A DNA stretch of 64,000 bases from Microbacterium sp. EST19A (GTDB lineage: Bacteria; Actinomycetota; Actinomycetes; Actinomycetales; Microbacteriaceae), in contig NZ_JAHXYZ010000001.1 of assembly GCF_019969685.1 (NCBI RefSeq), positions 930,001 to 994,000 on the forward strand, read 5' to 3'. Below the pieces are notes generated by a model, which did not search any database, was not told the DNA's origin, and worked only from the letters and a program-made list of their open reading frames with translations. Each line of letters starts with the position of its first letter. Within the stretch, counting starts at the first letter, position 1. Of this stretch, positions 8,954 through 17,130 are shown one piece after another. Position numbers and translations under genes: made by a program.

Positions 8954-11405
8954 CCGCTGATCCTCCCACCACGGTGTCGGCGAGGTCGCGCACGGGCACG
9001 TCGAACACCGCTCCCGCGGAGATTGTCACCGACAGCCGGACGCCGTCGTGCTCGATCACCACGTCGCGGTCCTCGTCGAGCCGGTTGCGCACCTGCGCCT
9101 CGCGCAGCCGTCCGTCGCTCCAGGCGAGGTCGACCTCGAGACCGGTGCGTGCGCGGAGTCCCTGCACATCGCCCTCGCGCCAGTCCGACGGGAGCGCGGG
9201 CAGCAGCCGCACGACTCCGCCGTGACTCTGCACCAGCAGCTCGGCTATCGAGGCCGGGAACCCGAGGTTCGCGTCGATCTGGAACGGCGGATGCGTGCTG
9301 AACAGGTTCGGCAGCAGCCCACCCCACTCCGAGCCGTCGACCGGGCCATGCCGCATGGCATCGCCGTCGAAGGCCGTGAAGGCCTCGTCCAGCAGCGAGG
9401 CGGCGGTCTCGCCGTCGCCCATCCGTGCACGCAGCGCGACCTTCCACGCCCACGACCAGCCCATGGCCCCGGGCCCGCGGGCGTCGAGCAGACGGATGCC
9501 GGCGTCGAAGAGCTCGGGAGTGCGCTCGCGCGTGGTCACGTCGAGCGGATGGATGCCGATCAGCGGCGTCATGTGCCGATGGAGAGGCTCGACCTCGACG
9601 ACATCGGCCGACCATTCGCCGATGCGTCCGTCGGCGCGGATGATCAGCGGGGCGAGGTGCGCGAGTGCCTCGTCGAGCTCGGCACGCAGCGCGTCGTCGT
9701 CGACCTGCAACACGTCGATCGCCGTCCGCGCGCGCTCGAAGAGGCTCTGCAGGAGCAGGAGATCGGATGCCGACGTCAGGCCGATCGCCGTCCCTTCGCC
9801 GTCGGCGGCGAAGAAGGAGTTCTCCGGAGAGGTCGAGGGCGAGGTGCGCAGCCGACCCTCGGCATCCGGCACGAGCCAGTCGAGACCGAACTCGGCGGCC
9901 CCGCGCAGGAGCGGCCAGATGCGGGTGCGCAGCAGATCGCGGTCGCCGCCGAACTCGTACGCATCCCACAGGCTGTGCGTGAGCCACACGCCACCCATCA
10001 TCCAGATCGCCCAGCTCGGAGCGCCGTGGCCGCCGCCGACCGGGAGCGCCCAGCCCCACAGGTCGGAGTTGTGGTGGCCGACCCAGCCGCGCGCGCCGTA
10101 CAGGTCACGGGCGACGTCGGTGCCATTGCGCGCGAGCTTCTCGACCATGCCGAGCAGCGGCTCGAACGCATCGTCCATGCCGAGCACGGGAGCGGCCCAG
10201 TAGTTCATCTCGGTGTTGATGTTGATCGTGTAGTTCGACGACCAGGCGGGCTGCAGCTCGTCGTTCCAGATGCCCTGCAGGTTCGCCGCCGGCCCTCCGC
10301 TCCGCGAGCACGACGCGAGCAGGTAGGCGCCGAACTCGGCGATCACCGTCGCCTTCAGCGCCAGGTCGGATCCGTGCAGGATGTCGCGGTCGACATCCCA
10401 CGTGCCTTCCCGCCGGCCGCCGATCGCGAACCTCGCCGGAGTCGCGCGCCGACGATCGGCCGCATGCTCCTCGAACAAGGTCGATGCGTCGCGGTGGACC
10501 GCGGCATCCGCCTGTTCCCTGGCGTGGTTCCGGATCGTCTCACGCGAGGCGATCCGCCCCTCCTCGTCTTCGCCGGCCCACCACGACGCGGCGCGGGACG
10601 ATGTGGAGAGGGCGATCAGCAGCCGGCGGGCTCCGCGGAACGTCACGCCGTCGGGCGTCCGCTCCGCGAGTCCATCGGTGTTCCAGCCGACGGCGACGGC
10701 CGCGAAGGCGTCGAACGCCTCGGAGTCGTCGCCGGCGTAGGTCAGGGGCGATTCGACCGCCTCCTCGTGCAGCGGGGCGCCGTCGATCGGTGCCACGACG
10801 TCGAGGGTCATCCCGGTGAGGTCGGGCAGCACGGTCGACCCCGCGTCATGCAGGGGCGTGCGAAGGGAGACGGATGCCGTGAACTCCGCATCCGCCGTGA
10901 TCTCGATGATCAGGGCCCGGGCGGGCGCCGAGACCCAGGATCGCCGGACGACCGTGCCGCCGGGGATCGTGAGGTTCTCGGTGACCGCCGCCTCGTCGAG
11001 GTCGAGCACCCGGGCGGGGGCGACCGCCACGGCATCCTCGATGCGCACGTCGAGGTCGGCGAGCGGCAGGAACTCCTGCGAGTACGGGCCTTCGAAGGCC
11101 ATCAGCAGGTCCTCGGCCTCGCGGGTGCGCCCTTCGTCCAGAGCGGCGCGGACGCGGGCGAGGCGCTCGGGCCCTGCCCCCGCGGCGAGCACGTCGCGCA
11201 GGGCGTCAGCGGGCCCGTCGGGGGTGCCCGACCAGACGGTCGCGTCGTTGAGCGCATAGCGTCCTGACGCTCCGCCGAACAGCATCGCGCCGATGCGGCC
11301 GTTGCCCAACGGGGTGGCCTCGTTCCAGTTCGATGCGGGCGGATTCCACGCCAGACGCAGCGTTCCTGCGGGGCGAGGACGGGTCTCAGGATGGGGACGC
11401 GGCAT
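8943..11405 (-). CDS. GH95 alpha-L-fucosidase / alpha-L-galactosidase
   Basis: Large glycoside hydrolase (820 residues from the ATG at 11405) that inverts alpha-1,2-linked L-fucose or L-galactose, residues typical of xyloglucan and related side chains. All GH95 active-site landmarks are visible: ININTEMNYW (the paired Asn) near residue 395, SPENSFF (general acid Glu) near 528 and FQIDANLGFPASIAELL (the Asp) near 710. The ATG at 11405 is preferred because AAGGAAG precedes it. A TTG ten codons upstream has no ribosome-binding site. No signal peptide is seen, so action on imported oligosaccharides is likely. The N-terminal region LGNGRIGAMLFGG is family-typical. Confidence 0.9.
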   Translation of the reverse strand: MPRPHPETRPRPAGTLRLAWNPPASNWNEATPLGNGRIGAMLFGGASGRYALNDATVWSGTPDGPADALRDVLAAGAGPERLARVRAALDEGRTREAEDLLMAFEGPYSQEFLPLADLDVRIEDAVAVAPARVLDLDEAAVTENLTIPGGTVVRRSWVSAPARALIIEITADAEFTASVSLRTPLHDAGSTVLPDLTGMTLDVVAPIDGAPLHEEAVESPLTYAGDDSEAFDAFAAVAVGWNTDGLAERTPDGVTFRGARRLLIALSTSSRAASWWAGEDEEGRIASRETIRNHAREQADAAVHRDASTLFEEHAADRRRATPARFAIGGRREGTWDVDRDILHGSDLALKATVIAEFGAYLLASCSRSGGPAANLQGIWNDELQPAWSSNYTININTEMNYWAAPVLGMDDAFEPLLGMVEKLARNGTDVARDLYGARGWVGHHNSDLWGWALPVGGGHGAPSWAIWMMGGVWLTHSLWDAYEFGGDRDLLRTRIWPLLRGAAEFGLDWLVPDAEGRLRTSPSTSPENSFFAADGEGTAIGLTSASDLLLLQSLFERARTAIDVLQVDDDALRAELDEALAHLAPLIIRADGRIGEWSADVVEVEPLHRHMTPLIGIHPLDVTTRERTPELFDAGIRLLDARGPGAMGWSWAWKVALRARMGDGETAASLLDEAFTAFDGDAMRHGPVDGSEWGGLLPNLFSTHPPFQIDANLGFPASIAELLVQSHGGVVRLLPALPSDWREGDVQGLRARTGLEVDLAWSDGRLREAQVRNRLDEDRDVVIEHDGVRLSVTISAGAVFDVPVRDLADTVVGGSADAR

Positions 11406-11443
11406 GGTCTTCCTTGACGAGATGGCTGCTTGCAATACGAGAC

Positions 11444-11475
11444 TAATCGTGATTATTTACCGGTGTCAAGTAATT
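11444..11475. promoter_or_regulatory. Operator region between the divergent GH95 and GH27 genes
   Basis: An AT-rich patch in a 172-bp divergent intergenic region holds two overlapping dyads. TAATCGTGATTA (11444-11455) is palindromic except for its two central bases. ATTA-N15-TAAT (11452-11474) contains an inner TTAC-N9-GTAA. The word TGTCAAGTAATT at 11464-11475 matches TGTAAAGTAATC before the ABC operon at 10 of 12 positions. It probably binds a regulator shared across this locus. Confidence 0.5.
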
Positions 11476-11577
11476 GGCGGCCGATCCGATGCTGGACGGA
11501 GCAGTCGCCTGCCGAACCTTCTGGGGACCGCGTGAAGACGCGCGGGGTTCACCGTCGAACCGCCATGAGAGGAAGAC

Positions 11578-14055
11578 ATGATCCACAACGATCGACCGAC
11601 CGCGAGGCTGCGATGGCCGGCCGTGCTGGCCGCCGCCGCACTGGCGCTCGGCATGGGAACCGCCACGGCTCAGGCCGCCGAGACCTCGGCTGCCGAGACA
11701 TCGGCATCCGTCCCGCCCGCGGCATCCGCGGCGACGACGGTCGCCGCCACCGCGAAGCCGGACGAGCCACTGGGCTCCCGCCCGTACATGGGCTGGAGCA
11801 GCTACAGCATGCAGGTCTACGCCGGCAACGGCCAGGCCTGGATCAGCGCCGACCAGATCCTCGCGCAGTCCGACGCCATGCACGAGAAGCTGCAGAAGTT
11901 CGGCTACGAGTACATCAACATCGACGCGGGCTGGAACGGAGGCGTCGACGGGAACGGTCGCCCGGTGCCGAGCACGACGCTCTATCCCGATGGGCTGCAG
12001 TCCGTCATCGACCACGTGCACGCCAACGGCCAGAAGATCGGGCTGTACTTCATCCCGGGCATCTCGGCCGAGGTGTACGAGGCGGAGCTGCCGATCGCCG
12101 GAGCACCCGAATGCACCACCGGCGACGTCGTCAAACGTCCCCTCCAGCAGGCCGACTACTGGGGCATCGGTCACCGCATCGACTTCTCGACCCCCTGCGG
12201 CCAGGCGTACATCGACTCGATCGCCGACATGCTCGGCGAATGGGGCATCGACTTCGTGAAGTTCGACAGCGTCACGCCGGGATCCGGTATCGGCGACCTG
12301 TCGATCGACGCCCGTGACGATGTCGCGGCATGGTCGCAGGCGCTCGAGCGCAACAACATCTGGTTCGAGCTCTCCTGGGCTCTCGACATCCGCTACGCCG
12401 ACTTCTGGAAGGAGTACGCGAACGGCTGGCGCGTCGACTGGGATGTGGAGTGCTACTGCGAGAACGAGGCGCTCACGACCTGGGACAACATCTCACGGCT
12501 GTTCCCGAAAGCCGCCGACTGGTGGCGTCACGCCGGCCCCGGCACGGGGTGGAACGACTTCGACTCGCTCAACGTCGGCAACGGCACGATGGACGGCTTG
12601 ACCAAGGACGAGCGGCGCACCGCGGCGACGTTCTGGGCCGTGGGAGCGGCGCCGATGTACATCGGCAACGACATGACGAACCTCGACGAATACGGCCTCG
12701 AGCTGCTGACCAACAAAGAGGTCATCGCGGTGAACCAGGCGGGGCGGCCCGCGCATCCGGTCTCGACGGCGACGCCGCGGCAGACCTGGTACGCGGTGAA
12801 CTCCGACGGGTCCGTGACGGTGGCCGTGTTCAACCTCGGACGCACGGATGCCGACATCACCGTGCCGTTCGCCGACATCGGCATCGACGGCTCCGCGAAG
12901 ATCCGCGACCTGTGGCGCAAGAAGAACCTCGGCAGCACGACCGGCGAGTTCGTCGCCGAGGACGTGCCGGTCCACGGCACGCGCCTGTTCACCTTCACGC
13001 CCGCGAAGAAGAGCACGATCACGCTGAACGACGACGACGCGCGCCTGCGCTACGACGGCGACTGGAGCCGCAACGGCGGCTACGAGGTTCCGGCACGGTC
13101 GCAGGCGCTGACGGTGTCGGTCTTCGACTCGGCGCAGGGCGGCGAGGCGCCAGAGACCGGCGCCTCGAACGTGGTCAGCGTCAACAACGACGGCCCGGGC
13201 ATCGTGTACGGCGGCACCTGGAGTCGGAGCGCCGGCCGCGGCATGGGCGACTACCAGGACGACGTGCAGTACAGCGAGGCGGACGGATCGTCGTTCGAGT
13301 ACTCGTTCGTCGGCACCGGCATCGACTGGGTGACCGAGACCCACTCCTCGCAGGGCGAGGCGGATGTCTATCTCGACGGACAGCTCGTCGACACGGTCGA
13401 CACGTTCCTGGCCGACGGTCGCGGGGTACAGCAGGTCGTGTACAGCGTGCGCGATCTGCCGAACGGCAGTCACAACCTGAGGGTGGTGAAGAAGTCGGGC
13501 CAGTTCATGCTCCTCGACAAGCTCGACGTCATCCAGGAGGGCGTGCTCGATGTCGACCACGTGGCGTTCGACCGATCGGACCCGGCAGATGCCGTGGTCA
13601 CGCTCGGACGCGACCCGGGCGAGCTCGTCGGCGTCTTCCGGGACGGCACCGCGCTGGTGGCGGGAACCGACTACACGGTGGATGGGCGCGAGGTGGCCAT
13701 AGGTGCCGCCCTGATCGGTTCATTCGCCGACGGCGACACGGCGCTGGAGTTCCGGTTCCGCGGCGACCTGCGCGACGACGTGCACTGGACGGCCGCGGAC
13801 GGCGCGTCGGTCTCGCTCGACTTCACCGGGTCGAAGGTCACGCTCACGGGTGCGATCGCACCCGATCAGGGCACGGCCGAGATCTACATCGACGATGAGC
13901 TGGTCGACACGATCGATCTACACGGCGACGCGCGACTCACCCGTCAGGAGCTGTTCACGAGCGGCGACCTGCGCAAGGGCGAGCACACGATCCGCATCGT
14001 CAAGACGTCGGGAGACGTGCTGCGGATCGACGGGCTGTCGTACGTGACCCGCTGA
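11578..14055 (+). CDS. Secreted multidomain GH27 alpha-galactosidase with CBM-X2-like module
   Basis: Exported alpha-galactosidase (825 residues). A signal peptide of about 35 residues ends near AQAAE. The clan-D (beta/alpha)8 barrel (about 60-400) shows YMGWSSY, YINIDAGWN, the nucleophile motif VKFDS with Asp230, and WRVDWDV, where Asp287 or Asp289 acts as acid/base. A beta-domain follows. Beyond it lie a first sandwich repeat (about 480-655), an X2-type Ig-like module (about 660-740, with AGTDYTVDGREV) and a second, related sandwich (about 745-825); both sandwiches contain VDT(V/I)D and end in an RIVK/RVVK..SG strand. These C-terminal modules probably bind polysaccharide or cell wall. It would trim galactose outside the cell. 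Confidence 0.88.
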   Translation: MIHNDRPTARLRWPAVLAAAALALGMGTATAQAAETSAAETSASVPPAASAATTVAATAKPDEPLGSRPYMGWSSYSMQVYAGNGQAWISADQILAQSDAMHEKLQKFGYEYINIDAGWNGGVDGNGRPVPSTTLYPDGLQSVIDHVHANGQKIGLYFIPGISAEVYEAELPIAGAPECTTGDVVKRPLQQADYWGIGHRIDFSTPCGQAYIDSIADMLGEWGIDFVKFDSVTPGSGIGDLSIDARDDVAAWSQALERNNIWFELSWALDIRYADFWKEYANGWRVDWDVECYCENEALTTWDNISRLFPKAADWWRHAGPGTGWNDFDSLNVGNGTMDGLTKDERRTAATFWAVGAAPMYIGNDMTNLDEYGLELLTNKEVIAVNQAGRPAHPVSTATPRQTWYAVNSDGSVTVAVFNLGRTDADITVPFADIGIDGSAKIRDLWRKKNLGSTTGEFVAEDVPVHGTRLFTFTPAKKSTITLNDDDARLRYDGDWSRNGGYEVPARSQALTVSVFDSAQGGEAPETGASNVVSVNNDGPGIVYGGTWSRSAGRGMGDYQDDVQYSEADGSSFEYSFVGTGIDWVTETHSSQGEADVYLDGQLVDTVDTFLADGRGVQQVVYSVRDLPNGSHNLRVVKKSGQFMLLDKLDVIQEGVLDVDHVAFDRSDPADAVVTLGRDPGELVGVFRDGTALVAGTDYTVDGREVAIGAALIGSFADGDTALEFRFRGDLRDDVHWTAADGASVSLDFTGSKVTLTGAIAPDQGTAEIYIDDELVDTIDLHGDARLTRQELFTSGDLRKGEHTIRIVKTSGDVLRIDGLSYVTR

Positions 14056-14077
14056 GAGAACGAGGGCCGCGACAGGA

Positions 14078-14118
14078 GAATGCGGGGTGGGCGGGGTCTC
14101 CCCCGTCCACCCGCATTC
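14078..14118. terminator. Hairpin terminator between converging genes
   Basis: A long GC-rich inverted repeat with about 17 paired bases, one bulge and a short TCTC-containing loop. It lies between the stops of the GH27 gene and the CsbD gene and probably serves both strands. Confidence 0.75.
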
Positions 14119-14132
14119 CGGGTCGCCTGTGA

Positions 14133-14306
14133 TTACTTCTTGAAGGCGTCCTTGACGTTCTCGCCGGCCTGCTTCACGTCGGACTTGGCCTGGTCGGCCT
14201 TGCCCTCGGCGACGAGCTTGTCGTTGTCGGTCACGTTGCCGATCGCTTCCTTCGCCTTGCCGGCGATGTCCTGAGCGGCGTTCTTGATCTTGTCATCGAG
14301 TCCCAT
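14133..14306 (-). CDS. CsbD-family stress protein
   Basis: Short, highly charged, helical protein (57 residues): MGLDDKIKNAAQDIAGKAKE at the start, then KADQAKSDVKQAGENVKDAF near the end. This is the CsbD family, general-stress proteins of unknown biochemical role (sigma-B regulated in Bacillus). A strong GGAAAGGAG Shine-Dalgarno sequence precedes the ATG. It lies downstream of the Asp23-type operon on the same strand, after a 107-bp gap with its own hairpin, so it may be read through or separately started. Confidence 0.85.
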   Translation of the reverse strand: MGLDDKIKNAAQDIAGKAKEAIGNVTDNDKLVAEGKADQAKSDVKQAGENVKDAFKK

Positions 14307-14338
14307 GGGGAGCTCCTTTCCTTGGTGGTGATCATGAC

Positions 14339-14392
14339 GTCGGGATGACCCCCGACGCCTTATCGACGTGCCGCGCAGCGACCGGCGATAAG
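14339..14392. repeat. Two small inverted repeats upstream of csbD
   Basis: CGTCGGG-N5-CCCGACG (14339-14357) and CTTATCG-N20-CGATAAG (14359-14392) lie in the 107-bp gap between the 70-residue membrane protein gene and the CsbD gene. The first could be a weak terminator or attenuator on the minus strand. The second could be a binding site or part of the csbD promoter. Neither role is shown by the sequence. Confidence 0.4.
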
Positions 14393-14413
14393 TCTGGGAT
14401 GGGCGGATGCCGG

Positions 14414-14626
14414 TCAGCGACGCGCTTTCTCGAGCGCCTTCCGCGCGGCCTTGGCAGCCTTCTCGGCCTTCTTCTGCCGCTCCTTCTTGGCCTTGGGGTC
14501 GTTCCACATCCGCACGAGCTGGTGCCGCACCGACTCGCCTTTGTCGATCTGCACGGTCGCCGCCCGGCTGCCCAGGATGTAGGCGACGAAGGCGATGGCG
14601 CCGATGAGGAGGATCTTGTTCTGCAT
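14414..14626 (-). CDS. Small single-span membrane protein with Lys/Arg/Ala-rich tail
   Basis: 70 residues. One N-terminal membrane span (ILLIGAIAFVAYILGS) is followed by a linker and a strongly basic helical tail (KKERQKKAEKAAKAARKALE). No enzyme domain is recognisable. The tail should face the cytoplasm and could touch nucleic acid or a partner protein. It lies 36 bp after the last gene of the Asp23-type operon, so it probably belongs to that envelope-stress transcript. A GGAAAG-like ribosome site precedes the ATG. The function is not recognised. Confidence 0.65.
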   Translation of the reverse strand: MQNKILLIGAIAFVAYILGSRAATVQIDKGESVRHQLVRMWNDPKAKKERQKKAEKAAKAARKALEKARR

Positions 14627-14662
14627 GATGGCTGCTTTCCGAGTGGGTGCGGCGGACGCGGC

Positions 14663-15277
14663 TCAGACGAGCCGGCGCTGGTCGTGCGCGAGACGCGCAC
14701 GCAGACCGGTGTGGATCGAGACGTAGGTCTCGGTCTCGCTCCCGGTCAGGGCGGCGAGGTTCGTGAGGAGACGATCGACATGTTCGACCAGCTCCCGAGG
14801 GTCGGTGTTCTGCCGCGGTGTGACGGCGACGTGCAGCACCGGCCGGCTCTTGATGTCGTTGGCCGTGACGCTCGACGACAGGATCTCGTCTCGCGTCGCC
14901 AGCGAGTTCTTCACGGCATCCGAGACGAACGACTCGGTGACGGTGACACGGCCGAGCGGGTTCTGCGCACCCGACGAACGGAGCACCGTCTTCGAGCGAC
15001 GACCCGCGACGCTCGTGAGCGCCAGGATGAGCAGCACGATGACGATGACGATCGCGGCGACGGCGCCGACGCCGATCCACGACAGGTTGCCGCCCGCGAT
15101 CGCGGTGGCCGCGATCGTCTGGTCGAGCCAGGTGCGGGCACCCTCTCCGCCCGACGTCCAGACGTCGGTCGCGGTGGGCCAGCTCATGATGGCGATGCCG
15201 ATGGCGCCGAGACCGAGGAACAGCAGCCCGATGATGAGCAGCAGGGTGCGGTTCAACGCACGATTCGTGTTGTTCAC
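14663..15277 (-). CDS. AmaP-like membrane anchor of the Asp23 operon
   Basis: 204-residue protein starting at the GTG at 15277, which overlaps the upstream stop by 4 bp (GTGA). There are two membrane spans, LLLIIGLLFLGLGAIGIAIM and IGVGAVAAIVIVIVLLILAL. A cytoplasmic C-terminal domain (about 110-204) carries an Asp23/AmaP-like beta-alpha pattern (VLHVAVTPRQNTDPRELVEHV). In Staphylococcus AmaP anchors Asp23 to the membrane; that role is proposed here from layout and operon position. Family identity is moderate; an alternative is simply an unnamed alkaline-shock-operon membrane protein. Confidence 0.7.
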   Translation of the reverse strand: MNNTNRALNRTLLLIIGLLFLGLGAIGIAIMSWPTATDVWTSGGEGARTWLDQTIAATAIAGGNLSWIGVGAVAAIVIVIVLLILALTSVAGRRSKTVLRSSGAQNPLGRVTVTESFVSDAVKNSLATRDEILSSSVTANDIKSRPVLHVAVTPRQNTDPRELVEHVDRLLTNLAALTGSETETYVSIHTGLRARLAHDQRRLV

Positions 15278-15858
15278 AGCTCGTCTTCCTTCTCGTCGGG
15301 GCGGTCGATCCGAACCCGCGTGCGCACGCTCCGGGTCAACCGGTACGTCTGCAGCTCGAGTTCGGCGGCCGACTGCACCATGCTCTTGTCGAGCGGGATG
15401 CCGGCGCCGGGACGCACGGTCACGTCGACAGTGCGGTGGCCCACGCCGACAGTGATGTTCTCGCGGGCGAGACCCGTCTGATCGGACACATGCTGGGCGA
15501 GAGCGCTCGCGATCACGCCGTTGTCGACGACGACCGCACGGTCTCCGGCCTCGAGGGTGTGCTTCGACAAGCGGCCGGGAGTGATCGCGAGAACCACGAA
15601 GACCACGCCGATGATGGCGAGGACGACGCTGCCCGCGATGACGAGCCCTGCCGGCTGCGCGGTGGGGAGGCCGACCAGCCATCCGCCTGCCGCGGCGGGA
15701 CCGAGGAGGAGCGCCGGCTGAGCCGCGAGGTTCAGCACGATCTCCAGCCCGATGTAGGCGAGCGCCAGGATCAGCAGGATGACCGCGACGAAGGTCGCGA
15801 CGGTGCGCGGCGAGTGCGTCTCGCGTCGGACGACGCGACGCAGAACCGGGGTGCTCAT
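15274..15858 (-). CDS. DUF6286-type membrane protein of the Asp23 operon
   Basis: 194 residues with two membrane spans (about 20-45 and 70-95) and a soluble C-terminal half (GDRAVVVDNGVIASALAQHV, then VGVGHRTVDVTVRPGAGIPL). The pattern fits the actinobacterial DUF6286 family, found next to Asp23 proteins and structurally like AmaP. It overlaps its neighbours by 4 bp at both ends (ATGA and GTGA), so it is translated together with them. It probably takes part in the same membrane-associated envelope-stress assembly. Confidence 0.72.
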   Translation of the reverse strand: MSTPVLRRVVRRETHSPRTVATFVAVILLILALAYIGLEIVLNLAAQPALLLGPAAAGGWLVGLPTAQPAGLVIAGSVVLAIIGVVFVVLAITPGRLSKHTLEAGDRAVVVDNGVIASALAQHVSDQTGLARENITVGVGHRTVDVTVRPGAGIPLDKSMVQSAAELELQTYRLTRSVRTRVRIDRPDEKEDEL

Positions 15859-16250
15859 CGCACTCGTCTCCTTTCAGGGATGGTGGCGCCGGTGATGGTG
15901 AGGTTGATACGCGTCACGTCTCGGCCGAGGATGCGGGAGAGACTCTGCTGCAACTGCTCCTGCAGCTGGCGCGCCCGGTCGAGGACCGGCATGCTCTGGG
16001 CGATCGCGGCGGTGTCGTCGAGATCGGGGACGGGAAGCGGCGTCGCGATGCGGACGGCGATGCCTCCGGGGTGTTCCGCGACATCGACCTTCACGTCACC
16101 GCGGGGCACACCGATCAGGGTTGCGGACGCCTGCTCGGTGACCGTGCGGTACACGCGCTCTCTCACGTCGATGCGGCCCGGGACGGCGTCCCCTCCGGTG
16201 GCGACCCCCGTGGGGCCGCCACCGGCGGCGAGGTGCTGGTCGACGCGCAT
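15855..16250 (-). CDS. Divergent Asp23/Gls24-related protein
   Basis: 131 residues, soluble. The N-terminal 25 residues are Gly-rich and probably disordered. The rest alternates strands and helices like an Asp23 domain (DVRERVYRTVTEQASATLIG, later GRDVTRINLTITGATIPERR). The ATG at 16250 shares one base with the preceding stop (TGATG), and its stop overlaps the next start by 4 bp. It is probably a second, smaller Asp23-like subunit. The family link is by pattern only and should be tested by profile search. Confidence 0.65.
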   Translation of the reverse strand: MRVDQHLAAGGGPTGVATGGDAVPGRIDVRERVYRTVTEQASATLIGVPRGDVKVDVAEHPGGIAVRIATPLPVPDLDDTAAIAQSMPVLDRARQLQEQLQQSLSRILGRDVTRINLTITGATIPERRRVR

Positions 16251-16438
16251 CAGGAGGTGCGCCGCCCTGTGAAGGCGTCGGCGAGACCGCGAACGTCGAT
16301 CTTGCCGGAGACGATCCGGCCGACGATCGCGCCGATGCCGGCGAACAGGGCCATGAGGAGGAACCCCCAGAACCCGAACAGCAGCGCCGCGAGAGCGAGG
16401 AGGGCGCCGATCAGGGCGCCGGTGGTGGTGGGGGTCAT
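16250..16438 (-). CDS. Small two-span membrane protein, DUF2273-like
   Basis: 62 residues: two close membrane spans (ALIGALLALAALLFGFWGFL and ALFAGIGAIVGRIVSG) and a short basic tail. Its size, fold and position directly after asp23 match the small DUF2273 proteins of Gram-positive Asp23 operons. It overlaps the Asp23 stop by 4 bp (ATGA) and the next start by one base. It is likely a membrane anchor or scaffold of the Asp23 complex. Confidence 0.75.
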   Translation of the reverse strand: MTPTTTGALIGALLALAALLFGFWGFLLMALFAGIGAIVGRIVSGKIDVRGLADAFTGRRTS

Positions 16439-16959
16439 GAGACTCGCGACTCCTCGTTCTCCTGGTTGTCGGTGCCGGGCACGTGCACGTCGTTGACCTC
16501 GACGTTGACCTCGACGACCTCGAGGCCGACGAGACGGGTGATCGCACCGGCGACGGCGGCGCGCACATTGTTCGCGACCTCCTGGATCGGAGCGGGATAC
16601 TCGACGACGATGGTCAGCTCTGCGGCGGCCTGGGTCTCGCCGACCTCGACCTTGACGCCCTGCGAGAGGTCGGTCGCGTTGATCACGTCGCGGATCGCGC
16701 CGAAGGCACGTGCTCCGCCGCCTCCGAGGGCGTAGACGCCGGCGACCTCACGAGCGGCGATACCGGCGACCTTGGCGACCACGCCGTCGGCGATGACCGT
16801 CTTGCCCGCGGCATCCGCGTCCGCAGGGATCCGCGACGTCGAGAAGCTCGAGGAGCGGTCCACGCGAGAGGCGGAGGCTGCCGGCTTCGGAGCGGTCGCG
16901 GTCTGAGCGAGCTCCTTGTCGGCGGGGGTGGCGGGGGTCTTCTGGTCCTGGTTTGCCAT
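16435..16959 (-). CDS. Asp23/Gls24-family envelope stress protein
   Basis: First gene of the operon (174 residues). An about 55-residue low-complexity Ala/Pro/Ser/Thr leader precedes a clear Asp23 domain (about 55-160): VIADGVVAKVAGIAAREVAG, then VEVGETQAAAELTIVVEYP and VRAAVAGAITRLVGLEVVEV. Asp23 proteins form abundant membrane-tethered filaments linked to alkaline or cell-wall stress. The ATG at 16959 is chosen because the upstream open frame reads as shadow sequence and a modest AGGAC site precedes it. A divergent promoter region of 171 bp lies upstream. Confidence 0.88.
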   Translation of the reverse strand: MANQDQKTPATPADKELAQTATAPKPAASASRVDRSSSFSTSRIPADADAAGKTVIADGVVAKVAGIAAREVAGVYALGGGGARAFGAIRDVINATDLSQGVKVEVGETQAAAELTIVVEYPAPIQEVANNVRAAVAGAITRLVGLEVVEVNVEVNDVHVPGTDNQENEESRVS

Positions 16960-17130
16960 GACGGGTCCTATCTCGATCTGTGGGCCGACGATGAGCCCCC
17001 GTGGGCTCCTGCCGGGAGCGATCGACTCGCTCACAGGTAAGACGCGTGCACCCGCCGATTCGTCACGAAAAGGTCTGAACTTTTCTCTCCGGCCCCTTTC
17101 ATCCGTCTCGTTCGTGGGTAGTGTCATCCC

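Noticed and set aside
9048..11267. Plus-strand open frame of 739 codons across the GH95 gene
   Set aside because: It is antisense to an intact GH95 enzyme. It has no recognisable domain, ribosome site or membrane pattern.
8943..11435. TTG at 11435 as the GH95 start
   Set aside because: There is no ribosome site before it and it lies inside the presumed operator region. The ATG at 11405 has AAGGAAG.
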